From NCBI GenBank assembly GCA_945874095.1, contig CAMCFM010000164.1:1-8207 (forward strand): a DNA stretch of 8,207 bases, read 5' to 3'. This DNA comes from Candidatus Kuenenia stuttgartensis. Its GTDB lineage: Bacteria > Planctomycetota > Planctomycetia > Isosphaerales > Isosphaeraceae. A program made the translations under genes and the position numbers. The notes beneath the pieces are model-generated. The model was not told the DNA's origin and made no database searches. It was given only the letters and a program-made list of their open reading frames with translations. This document shows positions 1 through 6,613 of the stretch, in pieces; positions within the stretch are counted from its first letter, which is position 1, and each line of letters begins with the position of its first letter.

Positions 1-9
1 AAAACAGCC

Positions 10-867
10 ATGACAACACGTCGCCAAGCCTTTAAAACCTTTGCCGTAGCTGCTGCTGCGGGAGCCACATGGTTCGACGCGTTCGCCTCGAACGTGCGTG
101 CCAATCTGCACACAGACTTTGCCGGCCTGCCCATGGGCATTCAGTCCTACAGCCTTCGCGGGTTCGATGTGGACAAGGCGATGGACATCATTGCTGAGAA
201 TCTCGACCTGCACTTCGTCGAAATGTTCCGCGCCCACTTCCCGGTCACCACCGATCAGGCTGTGATCGACACGATGAAGGCCAAGCTCAAGGCTCACCAC
301 CTGACTCTTTCCGCTCACGGTGTGCAGGGCTTTACAGCCGATCACTCCAAGAACGAAGAGTTTTTCAAGTTCGCCAAAGCCGCCGGCTTCAAGAACCTTT
401 CGGCTGATCCGACACCGGATTCGTTCGACAGTCTTGAAAAGCTGGTCAAAGAATATGATCTGCGGATCGCCCTTCACAACCATGGCCCCGGAGCCCGTTT
501 TGATAAGGTCGCCGACTGCCTGAAGGCTGTGGAAGGCCGCGATGAACGCATTGGCTTCTGCGCTGACCTGGGCCACTTCATTCGCTCTGGCGAAGATCCA
601 GTCAAGCTCCTTCTAGCCATGAAGGGCCGAGTCTGGGGCGTGCACCTGAAAGATTTTGCAGCTCCCAAGAAAGATGCCGAAGGCGTTGTTCTGGGCAAGG
701 GTTTGCTCGACGTTGCCGGTGTTTTCAAGGCCCTTAAGGCCATCAAATTCCCAGCCGACGGAGCACTGTCGCTGGAATACGAAGAGAATCCCAAGAACCC
801 GATTGGCGAGATTCAGGAATGCATCGCCGTGGCCGCCAAGGCCGCCCGCAGCATTGCCGGCGCGTAA
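10..867 (+). CDS. Tat-exported sugar phosphate isomerase/epimerase-like TIM-barrel protein
   Basis: This 285-residue protein belongs to the xylose-isomerase-like (AP endonuclease 2) TIM-barrel superfamily, which isomerises or epimerises sugars using a divalent metal; the substrate cannot be told from sequence. Residues 1-30 form a Tat-like signal: R4-R5, then a hydrophobic alanine-rich stretch and an AFA/VRA cleavage region, so export is likely. Candidate metal and active-site residues follow the family pattern: E71 (VEMF), H156-N-H158 (LHNHGPG), D186 and H189 (CADLGHF), H212 (VHLKDF) and E256/E258 in the closing strand (LSLEYEENP). The length is normal and complete. ATG 10 is the only start giving the full signal. 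No clear Shine-Dalgarno is visible in the nine bases before it, so upstream context is missing. A hairpin terminator follows. Superfamily assignment is firm; the reaction is not known. Confidence 0.9.
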   Translation: MTTRRQAFKTFAVAAAAGATWFDAFASNVRANLHTDFAGLPMGIQSYSLRGFDVDKAMDIIAENLDLHFVEMFRAHFPVTTDQAVIDTMKAKLKAHHLTLSAHGVQGFTADHSKNEEFFKFAKAAGFKNLSADPTPDSFDSLEKLVKEYDLRIALHNHGPGARFDKVADCLKAVEGRDERIGFCADLGHFIRSGEDPVKLLLAMKGRVWGVHLKDFAAPKKDAEGVVLGKGLLDVAGVFKALKAIKFPADGALSLEYEENPKNPIGEIQECIAVAAKAARSIAGA

Positions 868-891
868 TTTAGCCGTCATCCGTTTAAATTC

Positions 892-936
892 AAAACGGGT
901 TTGCTTATTGGAGCAACCCGTTTTGGATGGTTTTAT
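892..936 (+). terminator. Rho-independent-type terminator after the isomerase gene
   Basis: AAAACGGGTT (892-901) pairs perfectly with AACCCGTTTT (915-924). The stem continues, after one bulged T, with GCT/AGC (903-905 with 912-914), leaving a six-base loop. A T-rich run (TTTTATT, from 931) lies a few bases beyond. It starts 25 bases after the stop codon at 867. The A-run/T-run flanks would allow function in both directions. The T-tract is separated from the stem by GGATGG, so efficiency is uncertain. Confidence 0.72.
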
Positions 937-1003
937 TAGTTTTGATCATCGCAGACTGTTTGAAATTGAATTTTGAAATCTCAATCTGAAATTCGATTCC
1001 ATT
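937..1003. other. AT-rich spacer with no recognisable gene
   Basis: This stretch lies between the terminator and the restriction-enzyme relic. It is AT-rich and contains loosely repeated TGAAATT/TTTGAAAT words (about 959-995). Both strands can be read for short distances, but nothing resembles a known protein. It is the left part of the gene-free interval 868-1329; the remainder is the relic (1007-1246) and the leader of the DUF1501 gene, in which a poor promoter-like pair (TTGCTT at 1206, TCTAAT at 1229) is the only promoter candidate I see. Confidence 0.4.
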
Positions 1004-1006
1004 TTA

Positions 1007-1246
1007 TGCTTTTGCTGGATGCAACAGACGTTGCTTGTCCCAAGCCGCTCTCAGCAAATCTTTGTAAATGACGAATGGCTATTTCTCCATCACATTCGAA
1101 TTGTCGACATCAGTGTACAACTTCCACTGAACACCATTGGTTAAAATCCCGAGTTTCACGTCAGTGGATTTTGCAAAGTAATCACCAGGTTTGAGAGGAT
1201 AGACCTTGCTTGATGCTTCGTGGTGATATCTAATAAGGTTCTCACC
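1007..1246 (-). pseudogene. Relic of a type I/IV restriction-enzyme-like (HSDR_N/COG4748-type) domain
   Basis: Read on the minus strand from 1246 down to 1082, 55 codons stay open and encode DYFAKSTDVKLGILTNGVQ followed by WKLYTDVDNSNVMEK. The pattern 'YF..(T)(D/A)(V/A)K(L/F)G(I/V)LTNG...(F/L)YTD.D..N.M' is typical of the segment just after the catalytic E-x-K of HsdR N-terminal-type and predicted type IV restriction nucleases. A TAG stop (complement of 1079-1081) interrupts the frame exactly where the family usually continues with 'KPF'. The same frame resumes with PFVIYKDLL and ends at TAA (complement of 1004-1006). Upstream, a TAA at complement 1247-1249 closes the frame, and no start codon, PD-(D/E)xK catalytic core or Shine-Dalgarno remains. 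I read it as a decayed fragment of a lost restriction gene. The family link rests on remembered motif similarity, not on a search. Confidence 0.6.
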
Positions 1247-1329
1247 TTATGGAACTCGCCTTCTGGATCATCGTCATGACTCATCCCCATCGTCCTTCAC
1301 CCAACGGCTGCCGCACAGAGGATCATCCA

Positions 1330-2859
1330 ATGATCTCGCGCCGGGGCCTGTTGCAGGTCGGCGGAATGAGCCTGATCGGGATGGGGCTGAGCGATCTTCT
1401 GAGGTTGGAATCGCATGCCAGGGCAAGTGGTATCACTCCAAAGGGTAAAGCCAAATCCGTCGTTTTTATTTTTCAGTCCGGTGGCCCATCGCAGCATGAG
1501 ACTTTCGACCCGAAACCGCACGCCCCCGACACCATTCGTGGTGATTATGGAGTGACGCAGTCGCGTGTTCCAGGCGAGGTCTTTTGCGAATATCTGCCCA
1601 GACTTGCCAGTCGTTCCAACCAATTTTCCATCGTCCGAACCATGCACCATGTGGCTGGCCGCGAGTTCCGGAATGAGCACAACAGTTGCTCCTATCTGCT
1701 TCATACGGGAACCACGGCTTTACCGCCCGGCGATACGAATGCCTCCATTGTTCAGCCTCGGCCAGGCCGATTCGGCTGGCCGTCGATTGGATCCATGATC
1801 AGCTATGCAGCCCCAACGGAACCATCTGTGGCACTGCCAGCCATGATTGAGATTCCGAGAGCCAATTTGATGACCTATCCAGGTCGGGAGTCGGGCCTTT
1901 TGGGGCCTAAATACGATCGGCTTGGGCTTGATCTGGCCTGCACATGCCATGCAAAAGATGCTGCTGGATCGTGTCCAAACTGCTTCAGCCATGATGATCC
2001 TAACGACTTGAAACGAGCCCCCGGGCCTGGTCCTTTGGCCTGGTGGGATAATTCGAGTTGTCGCAAGCCTGACTTCCACCTGCCCGATTTTGGGCTTTCT
2101 GAAGGGTTCTCGATATCAGGGCTCGAAAATCGCACCGGTTTGTTTCGTAAAATCGATCAGATCCAGCGAAATCTCGATCAGAACGAATCCTCTGGAAATA
2201 TGCGTTCCTGGGACGCGCACCGGCATCAGGCGATGCGGTTTTTGATGGGATCGCGTTCAGGTGGGCAGAATCCGTTTGACCTGACTCAGGAGTCTGACAA
2301 AACACGCGATTTGTATGGTCGCGAGGAGTGGGGCCAAGGCTTTCTGGTGGCTCGCCGACTGATCGAATCCGGAGTTCGCATGGTGCAGGTGAATCTGCGC
2401 GGCTGGGATACCCATCAAAACGCTTTTCGCGATCTGAAACGCCGGCTTTTACCATCGATCGACCATTGCCTGAGCGGCTTTCTCGACGATCTCTCCCAGC
2501 GCGGCCTGCTGGATGAAACTCTAGTGGTCATGTGTGGCGAGATGGGCAGAACTCCGCGAATTTATCCGATCAGCCCGAATGGAAATAATGCATCAGGCGA
2601 GCCTTTTACACCGGGCCGGCACCACTGGGGCGATGTCTTTCCTTGCTTTTTCGCCGGTGGTGGTATCGAGCCTGGCCGGATCATTGGCCGGACGGACTCC
2701 CAAGGCGGTTTGCCCATGACAGAAGCCTATACTCCAGAAGATCTTGCCGCGACCATATTTCACTGTCTGGGGATCGGTCCCGACAGTGAATTTCAAGATA
2801 CTTCAGGGCGTCCGTATCGAGTCTATCGCGGGAATCCGATCCGCGAACTGTTTGCCTGA
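1330..2859 (+). CDS. DUF1501 family exported protein (sulfatase/phosphatase-like fold)
   Basis: A 509-residue DUF1501 protein, a family strongly expanded in planctomycetes and related in fold to the alkaline phosphatase/sulfatase superfamily; its reaction is unknown. The N-terminus SRRGLLQVGGMSLIGMGL is a Tat-type signal. Family landmarks run in order: VVFIFQSGGPSQHETFDPKP near residues 38-57, a cysteine cluster CTCHAKDAAGSCPNC in the middle, GWDTH with D360 and H362, CGEMGRTPR with E404, and H431-H432-W just before the C-terminal PEDLAATIFHCLGI. These Asp/His/Glu residues match expected metal-site positions. I chose ATG 1330 because AGAGGA (1317-1322) sits seven bases upstream and the twin-arginine motif then begins the protein. 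ATG 1249 and ATG 1276 are in frame, but 1249 lies at the edge of an older relic. The PD40 gene follows after 28 bases, suggesting co-transcription. Often DUF1501 genes sit beside DUF1549/DUF1553 genes; here they do not. Confidence 0.9.
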   Translation: MISRRGLLQVGGMSLIGMGLSDLLRLESHARASGITPKGKAKSVVFIFQSGGPSQHETFDPKPHAPDTIRGDYGVTQSRVPGEVFCEYLPRLASRSNQFSIVRTMHHVAGREFRNEHNSCSYLLHTGTTALPPGDTNASIVQPRPGRFGWPSIGSMISYAAPTEPSVALPAMIEIPRANLMTYPGRESGLLGPKYDRLGLDLACTCHAKDAAGSCPNCFSHDDPNDLKRAPGPGPLAWWDNSSCRKPDFHLPDFGLSEGFSISGLENRTGLFRKIDQIQRNLDQNESSGNMRSWDAHRHQAMRFLMGSRSGGQNPFDLTQESDKTRDLYGREEWGQGFLVARRLIESGVRMVQVNLRGWDTHQNAFRDLKRRLLPSIDHCLSGFLDDLSQRGLLDETLVVMCGEMGRTPRIYPISPNGNNASGEPFTPGRHHWGDVFPCFFAGGGIEPGRIIGRTDSQGGLPMTEAYTPEDLAATIFHCLGIGPDSEFQDTSGRPYRVYRGNPIRELFA

Positions 2860-2887
2860 ATCTTTCTCAATCCTATTGGACAATCCC

Positions 2888-4072
2888 ATGAATCAAACTC
2901 TGAATCTATTGAAATTTGCAATTCTTGGTTGCATTTTATCAATAAGTGCTAAATCCGAAGAATTAAATCCAGATTATCTGATCGGTTATACGGAAGGTCG
3001 AAATGATATTCCTGATGGTCAGTTTGCGAACTGGATCACGAGTCGGGCTTGTATCGTAAAAGCCGACGGAACTGGTCGGCGCCTTGTTGCAGAAGAACTT
3101 ACGAAAAAGCCGAACAGCTGGAATCAATTTGCAGGTTGGTCGCCTGATGGCAAAAAGGCGATTGTCCTGGCGCTTTGGGAAAGTCCGGAAAATGCCGCCT
3201 GGGAACGCGAGCACAAAACATTTCGAATGACGGAAGGTTGGCTGGCCGATTCGTGTCTATTGGATGTGGCGACAGGTAAAGTGACGAACCTGACAGAGAT
3301 TGATCGGGTCAGTATTTATAATACCGGCCTGTTTTTTCTGCCAAATGGGGCTGGGTTAGGATTTACGCCCTTGATCAAAGGTATTTCAAAGCCATTTGTG
3401 ATGGATCTGGATGGACACAATAAGCGCGACGTTTCTGGCAAAGGTGAAGGATTCGCTTATGGCTATAGCGCATCGCCCAACGGCAAACGGATCAGTTATC
3501 ACGAAAACTATCAAATTTATATTTCCAATACCGATGGGTCTGGCAAGATTAAAGTGGAAACAGGCCATTCATTTAACTTTGCACCAAGTTGGTCGCCTGA
3601 TGGTCAATGGCTGATCTTTGTTTCAGGAGAGCACTACAACTGTGACCCTTACATTGTGAAGAATGATGGAACAGGCCTTCGTAAACTGGCTGACCGTGGT
3701 GGTTATCGTGGTGTGATTGAGCGGTTGAAAACGCCTGACTTTCACAGTGAAAGCAGTGATGTACCCGTTTGGTCGCCGAGCGGCAAGTATGTTTACTATA
3801 CGGCTAAAGTCTCTGATAGCATTGAGTTGATGCGTGTTTCGCCTACTGGTGAACCAGAGCAGTTGACGCATTCCCAACCGGGCACAAAGCACTATCATCC
3901 CTCGGTTTCACCTGATGGAAACTGGGTTTTATTTGGATCAAACCGGAGCGGAATCATGCAGCTTTATGTAGCCAAAGCGGATGGTCAGGCGGCTTATCCG
4001 ATCACCAGTGTCCCTGCGAATTCTTGCGCCATGCACGGTTCGTGGCAGCCAAAACTATTGAAATCAAGATGA
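2888..4072 (+). CDS. Secreted PD40 (TolB-like) beta-propeller protein
   Basis: This 394-residue protein is built from WD40-like PD40 repeats, the type found in TolB and in oligogalacturonate-lyase-like propellers. Residues 1-23 form a Sec-type signal (LLKFAILGCILSIS, cleavage near SAKSEE). Repeat signatures are WSPDGKKAIV (84-93), SPNGKRISY (196-204), WSPDGQWLIFVSG (235-247), WSPSGKYVYYTA (295-306) and SPDGNWVLFGSNR (341-353). 'K.DGTG' turns at 58-63 and 258-263 lie between blades. About six blades would be expected. No catalytic signature is evident, so the likely role is binding of a protein or glycan outside the cytoplasm; that is inference. The frame is open upstream to 2744, but that overlaps the DUF1501 gene. 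ATG 2888 gives the signal peptide and has a weak GGA seven bases upstream. It is probably transcribed with the DUF1501 gene. Base composition looks more AT-rich than gene 1. Confidence 0.85.
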   Translation: MNQTLNLLKFAILGCILSISAKSEELNPDYLIGYTEGRNDIPDGQFANWITSRACIVKADGTGRRLVAEELTKKPNSWNQFAGWSPDGKKAIVLALWESPENAAWEREHKTFRMTEGWLADSCLLDVATGKVTNLTEIDRVSIYNTGLFFLPNGAGLGFTPLIKGISKPFVMDLDGHNKRDVSGKGEGFAYGYSASPNGKRISYHENYQIYISNTDGSGKIKVETGHSFNFAPSWSPDGQWLIFVSGEHYNCDPYIVKNDGTGLRKLADRGGYRGVIERLKTPDFHSESSDVPVWSPSGKYVYYTAKVSDSIELMRVSPTGEPEQLTHSQPGTKHYHPSVSPDGNWVLFGSNRSGIMQLYVAKADGQAAYPITSVPANSCAMHGSWQPKLLKSR

Positions 4073-4100
4073 TTCTCGATGGTCGAAAAAGTCCAAGGTG

Positions 4101-5372
4101 TTATTTCACGAATGCCTTGGCAATTTCTTCCGCGATTGTGGCATATCCCTCAGGCCTGGGATGGCTGTCATAGGCCCAGAATTGGGGCTGATCCCTGGCC
4201 TCTTTCGCGGAAAGGGCAGGGGTGGTGTCCATGAATTCTATTTTCATGCGATCGCAGATAATTTTTAATTGCGGAGCCTGTGCTTTAAAAGCCGGTTCTG
4301 TACTCAATCCCATTGCAATCGGCTCAGGTGTAGTCATTTCTACCATAGCCTGAGCATATCGGGCATGAACGGTTGCATGAAATGGAATATATGCAATCAC
4401 CAGTTTAACACCCAAATTCTGGCACAGTTCCTGGATTCTGCGCAAATGTGGTGCGGGAGATCCAGTCAGAGAGAAGTCAAACCGGATAACGCTGGGCATG
4501 GATGTGGATTGCTGGATCAGCCATGGGTTTAACTGGCCAGCCCGCATGGCAGCCTCCAACACCGGTCTCAATCCCTGCATGGGTGGGGTACCGGTTTTAA
4601 ACGGATTTGTGGAGTCTGGTGTTGGCGCAAAATAGCGAATGGTTTTGGTGAAAAATCGCGAATAAACCGGCTCGTTGGTGAGGACTCGTTTCACGATGAC
4701 AAATAATCGTGGAAGGATGAAGCTGGTCTCATTTAAAGAAACGTCCTGCAACGTTTTACGAGTTGCATAAAGCACATCATTCATCGCTGTGGATTGAGGA
4801 ACGGAAGGTGGAGCAACAACGTCGTTCGCATTCAGTACAAAAACGAGCGTTTCTGGCTTTAATAAGGCTGTGGAATCGCAGGCAAGCTGAGTGACTTTGT
4901 CAAGCGAGGCTGCTACGACTCCTAAATTCAAAACCTCATAACCATTGCCAAGCAATCTCCCCAATTCCGCAGGGATCGTTTCATTTGCGGATGCTCCCTG
5001 ACCTTCCGTCACGCTATCGCCTACGACAAGTACGCGTTTTTTGGACGTTGGCGGAGTGATCGAAAAGTCGCGCTCGCGGAACCCAAATCGGTTCAGCCTG
5101 TGGACTTCTTTCCAGCCGTCGGGCAAACTCTCAAACAAGAGTTTGTCATATACGAGACCGCGCTTCATAAGCGGTTGAAACCGTGGATCGGTTTCAGCCA
5201 GAAGTTGATATCGGATCCGGTTGAATCGAGTCGTTTCAGGTATCGGAAATACAATCCGAAATGCCAGCTCCTGGAAGATCGTTAAACCAAGGATTAGAAA
5301 TAAGCCAAATAGCCTACGTCGCTGCTTGGAAATTTTACGATTCGGTCGATTTTGTAAGGAAGACTCGCCCAT
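4101..5372 (-). CDS. Membrane-anchored SGNH/GDSL-family hydrolase
   Basis: A 423-residue protein with a basic N-terminus (KISKQRRR, 13-20) and one hydrophobic segment (about 21-43), consistent with a signal anchor placing the enzyme outside the membrane. The SGNH hydrolase blocks are visible: block I VLVVGDSVTEGQG with nucleophile S120, block II-like NLGVVAA with G151, block III-like NAND with N183, and the terminal DSHPRPEGY with D402 and H404. SGNH enzymes cleave or transfer acyl esters; O-acetyl groups on polysaccharide are a plausible substrate, but this is inference. About 130 residues lie between Asn183 and the last strand region, so the domain has a long insertion, as in alginate-O-acetyltransferase-like relatives. 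The stop lies 28 bases from the PD40 stop in convergent orientation. A TATAAT box and hairpins precede the gene, so it probably has its own promoter. The ribosome binding site before ATG 5372 is weak. Confidence 0.85.
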   Translation of the reverse strand: MGESSLQNRPNRKISKQRRRLFGLFLILGLTIFQELAFRIVFPIPETTRFNRIRYQLLAETDPRFQPLMKRGLVYDKLLFESLPDGWKEVHRLNRFGFRERDFSITPPTSKKRVLVVGDSVTEGQGASANETIPAELGRLLGNGYEVLNLGVVAASLDKVTQLACDSTALLKPETLVFVLNANDVVAPPSVPQSTAMNDVLYATRKTLQDVSLNETSFILPRLFVIVKRVLTNEPVYSRFFTKTIRYFAPTPDSTNPFKTGTPPMQGLRPVLEAAMRAGQLNPWLIQQSTSMPSVIRFDFSLTGSPAPHLRRIQELCQNLGVKLVIAYIPFHATVHARYAQAMVEMTTPEPIAMGLSTEPAFKAQAPQLKIICDRMKIEFMDTTPALSAKEARDQPQFWAYDSHPRPEGYATIAEEIAKAFVK

Positions 5373-5398
5373 GTCTAAAGAACTCGCTCAAAGGATAT

Positions 5399-5451
5399 AG
5401 GCCATGGCCTGAGCCTTTGAAAGTGCTCAGACTGGCCTGAATTTCAAATTC
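5399..5451 (-). promoter_or_regulatory. Palindrome-rich leader upstream of the SGNH hydrolase gene
   Basis: Three inverted repeats are packed into 53 bases just upstream of the hydrolase start at 5372. They are a perfect 13-bp GAATTTCAAATTC (5439-5451); a hairpin with arms CTGAGC (5409-5414) and GCTCAG (5425-5430), whose interior CTTT/AAAG (5415-5418 with 5420-5423) can also pair; and a perfect 12-bp AGGCCATGGCCT (5399-5410). The hairpin is not followed by a T-run on the minus strand, so it does not look like the histidine kinase terminator. RNA structure in the leader or protein binding are both possible. Confidence 0.4.
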
Positions 5452-5465
5452 TCTGGCATAGCCCG

Positions 5466-5471
5466 ATTATA
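5466..5471 (-). promoter_or_regulatory. Candidate -10 box for the SGNH hydrolase gene
   Basis: The minus strand reads TATAAT here, a perfect sigma-70 -10 hexamer, in the short gap between the histidine kinase stop (5518) and the hydrolase start (5372). Transcription from it would give a leader of roughly 85 bases containing the palindromes at 5399-5451. No good TTGACA-like hexamer lies 16-18 bases upstream, and an isolated hexamer can occur by chance, so support is moderate to low. Confidence 0.35.
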
Positions 5472-5517
5472 CCGCAATTGTAGGTGAGTCGCCTAGATGG
5501 TGTGCAAGTCCAGCGGT

Positions 5518-6423
5518 TCAAATCTTCGCAGGAGATATCGAGGGCTTGGCAGCGACAGTGGCAGGGATATCGGCCTCTCGTGGGAACCTGAGCGTAAATG
5601 TTGCGCCTTGGCCGGGCTTGGACTCGACCCGTAAACGCCCCTGATGCGCTTCAATAATATCTCTGCACACCGGCAAGCCGAGTCCTGTGCCGCCGAGTCC
5701 GCTCTCATCGCCGGGTGGTTTTGTCGTAAAGAATGGCTCGAAAATCCGCTTCAAAACGGCGGGCTCCATGCCTGGTCCGCTATCGGTAATGGCCACTTCA
5801 GCCCATTTGCCGGTGCTGTCCGTGCCCACATTGACCAAAAGTCGGCCATGCCCCTGAGCACCCATGGCTTGGCGGGCATTGATGATCAGATTCAACAGAA
5901 CTTGCTGGATCTGAGGCGGACAGACCTTGGCCTGAGGCCGGCTGCGGACTGTCAGGACAAGCTCCACGCGGTGCTTCTCAAGGTCTTTGGCCGTGAGCAT
6001 CAAGGTCTCTTCTGTCAGTCTGGCAAGATCTGCGAGAGACTTCTGATTCAGGTTTGGTCTGGCCAGACCGAGCATGCCTGTGGTGATTGTGGTGGCACGC
6101 TGAGCTGCATTGAGAATCTTCTCAAGCGATTTTGTGCGAAATTCCGGGTCAGTGGACCGGTGCCCCATTTTGGCGTAGCTCAGGATCGGAGTCAGAGCGT
6201 TGTTCAGCTCGTGGCAGACACTGCCTGCCAGAACCCCCAGACTGCTCACTCTCTGAAGTTCCCGCACTTGCCATCGAAGCCTTTCGTTCTCTTCCTTCAA
6301 TGCTGTGATTGCTGCCGATTCTGGCATCACAACCGTCGCAGAGCGGGTGGTACGAACGGTTTCGATTTTGGGTGACGCCGTTGTGGTGTCGGAGAGTGGC
6401 CGCGAGCCGGTGACCGATGCCAT
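5518..6423 (-). CDS. Soluble sensor histidine kinase (NtrB-like HisKA/HATPase_c)
   Basis: This 301-residue kinase would autophosphorylate a histidine and pass the phosphate to a response regulator. A low-complexity Ser/Thr-rich start (1-30) leads into a short coiled coil (ALKEENERLRWQVRELQR, about 41-58). Then comes the H-box VCHELNNALTPI with H71, the N-box QQVLLNLIINARQAM (N178, N182), the G1 box DSGPGM (214-219), the F-box IFEPFFTTKP (227-236) and the G2 box GGTGLGL (244-250). The H-box and F-box resemble NtrB/AtoS-type kinases. There is no membrane segment, PAS or GAF domain, so it is cytoplasmic and its signal must come through a partner. I chose ATG 6423 because GAGG (complement 6435-6438) lies upstream, although the spacer is long (11). 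The frame is open further upstream to 6639, but that part has no kinase character and would cross the divergent gene's start. No response regulator is present in the window. Confidence 0.9.
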   Translation of the reverse strand: MASVTGSRPLSDTTTASPKIETVRTTRSATVVMPESAAITALKEENERLRWQVRELQRVSSLGVLAGSVCHELNNALTPILSYAKMGHRSTDPEFRTKSLEKILNAAQRATTITTGMLGLARPNLNQKSLADLARLTEETLMLTAKDLEKHRVELVLTVRSRPQAKVCPPQIQQVLLNLIINARQAMGAQGHGRLLVNVGTDSTGKWAEVAITDSGPGMEPAVLKRIFEPFFTTKPPGDESGLGGTGLGLPVCRDIIEAHQGRLRVESKPGQGATFTLRFPREADIPATVAAKPSISPAKI

Positions 6424-6443
6424 AACCGTATATACCTCAACTC

Positions 6444-6460
6444 GTCGAATCAGATTCGAC
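6444..6460. promoter_or_regulatory. 17-bp perfect palindrome, candidate operator
   Basis: GTCGAATCAGATTCGAC is two 8-base arms around a single central A, with no mismatch. It lies 21 bases upstream of the histidine kinase start and within the 190-bp spacer shared with the divergent DUF2071 gene. A related half-site GATTCGA recurs at 6501-6507. The size and symmetry suit a dimeric repressor or activator; as RNA it would have too small a loop to fold fully. No regulator gene in the window can be tied to it. Confidence 0.4.
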
Positions 6461-6603
6461 TGACAGGAAGACTTCAGAAGATCACAAAAACCGGCGTGCC
6501 GATTCGAGTGATTCTTGCTACTGTATCGGACGTGACGGCTGTAACGGTTGAGCCAATTCCAGCCAAGTTCCTGAGTCTCAATCCGGCCATGCGACCCAAA
6601 CAA

Positions 6604-6613
6604 GGTGTACACC
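6604..6613 (+). promoter_or_regulatory. Perfect palindrome overlapping the DUF2071 ribosome binding site
   Basis: GGTGTACACC is a perfect 10-bp palindrome that ends immediately before ATG 6614 and shares its first bases with the AAGGTG ribosome binding site. It could be a small operator or occur by chance. The proximity to the start is what decides the ATG over the upstream GTG. Confidence 0.25.

Noticed and set aside
1249..1329. N-terminal extension of the DUF1501 protein from ATG 1249 or ATG 1276
   Set aside because: The extra 27 residues lack family character and put the twin-arginine motif inside the protein. ATG 1330 has a well-placed AGAGGA, and 1249 touches the restriction-enzyme relic. 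Not excluded, only less likely.
2744..2887. Upstream extension of the PD40 protein
   Set aside because: It would overlap the DUF1501 gene by more than 100 bases in another frame, and the signal peptide starts exactly at ATG 2888.
4093..4120. CCAAGG/CCTTGG inverted repeat at the convergent PD40/SGNH junction as a terminator
   Set aside because: The stem is only six bases with a 16-base loop, each arm is itself palindromic, there is no T-run, and half of it is inside the hydrolase coding sequence.
5495..5530. tRNA T-arm-like sequence (GGTTCAAATC)
   Set aside because: No acceptor, D or anticodon stem can be built around it, and it overlaps the end of the histidine kinase gene.
5644..6375. 243-codon open frame antisense to the histidine kinase
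   Set aside because: It mirrors a well-supported kinase gene, has Cys/Gln/Arg-rich composition typical of antisense frames, and resembles no known family.
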